NCBI GenBank assembly: GCA_963772935.1
Contig: CAVYZK010000004.1
Location: 372,001 to 436,000, forward strand
Source of the DNA: JANNNF01 sp963772935
GTDB taxonomy: Bacteria; Pseudomonadota; Alphaproteobacteria; Rhodobacterales; Rhodobacteraceae
DNA: 64,000 bases
Reading direction: 5' to 3'
The translations under genes were made by a program, and so were the position numbers. Every line of letters begins with the position of its first letter. The stretch's first letter is position 1. This document shows positions 63,858-64,000 of this stretch, one piece after another. The notes below the pieces were generated by a model. It worked only from the letters and a program-made list of their open reading frames with translations, ran no database searches and was not told where the DNA came from.

Positions 63858-64000
63858 GCTGCGGGTCAAAACTGCATCAGGGACGCGGATAGGGTCTTGC
63901 AGAAGGGGGCCGTTCTGGTGCTTTCCTGTTGGCGAAACTTTGCCCGCCCTGTGCGGGGCTGCAACCGGGGGTGGAGCTGCATCCAGACCCCGGATCAAAA
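63858..64000. other. window end, no gene recognised
   Basis: The last 143 bases after the amidohydrolase gene show no convincing coding frame, repeat-family copy or terminator. Frames that run off the edge on the minus strand look like chance. Confidence 0.5.

Overview
The window is a GC-rich, gene-dense stretch of an alphaproteobacterial chromosome. It most likely comes from the Rhodobacter/Paracoccus group (Rhodobacterales). The main reasons are three ethylmalonyl-CoA pathway genes (mch, ecm, ccr) of the type seen in Rhodobacter sphaeroides, the alphaproteobacterial cell-cycle regulator TrcR (DUF1013), a COQ9 gene divergent from rpsU, and several small proteins I know mainly from this group. 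I see no rRNA, tRNA, CRISPR array, prophage or intact insertion sequence.

Layout. 1-6.2 kb: DUF1737 protein (partial), mesaconyl-CoA hydratase, then an sdhCDAB operon preceded by a double palindromic operator and carrying three small lipoprotein genes between sdhA and sdhB, then a BLUF photoreceptor gene. 6.2-12.6 kb: mtnA, a small membrane protein, a DUF1989 protein, an aldo/keto reductase, a serine hydroxymethyltransferase-like enzyme divergent from a LysR regulator, and deoD. 12.8-17.7 kb: ecm, a glycerol-3-phosphate acyltransferase-like gene, and ccr. 17.8-32.7 kb: housekeeping genes (helicase, 5'-nucleotidase, pyrD, hemF, hemE, hemC, a YbbA/YbbP-type ABC exporter divergent from tesA, YceI). 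32.8-34.2 kb: an FAD-linked dehydrogenase. 34.2-42.7 kb: an unusual envelope cluster with a secreted caspase-like protein, two paralogous secreted PPC-like proteins, a trypsin-like protease with two PDZ domains, a two-component system and a patatin-like lipoprotein. 42.9-50.7 kb: argE, alkane monooxygenase, mutY, a DciA-like gene, a DsbA-type gene, a CoA-transferase, and an SPFH/NfeD pair. 50.9-55.2 kb: a polyamine-type ABC importer. 55.2-64 kb: TrcR, RNase T2, a quinone oxidoreductase, COQ9, rpsU, a kinase, an SDR plus FAH pair typical of L-fucose/L-rhamnose breakdown, and an M20 amidohydrolase.

How the genes fit together. Crotonyl-CoA carboxylase/reductase, ethylmalonyl-CoA mutase and mesaconyl-CoA hydratase are steps of acetyl-CoA assimilation without isocitrate lyase, and the succinate this route yields enters the TCA cycle through the succinate dehydrogenase encoded beside mch. 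The caspase cluster looks like a self-contained, two-component-controlled envelope module and is the most interesting candidate for an undescribed system.

Sequence quality. Twelve genes, including sdhA, sdhB and hemC, are interrupted by about 18 single-base frameshifts, mostly one-base insertions, with the remaining protein intact in the next frame. I read these as sequencing or assembly errors, so each such gene is annotated as one CDS over its whole length. Three families of short dispersed intergenic repeats recur, and two arrays of five 11-bp repeats with the same core motif stand out.
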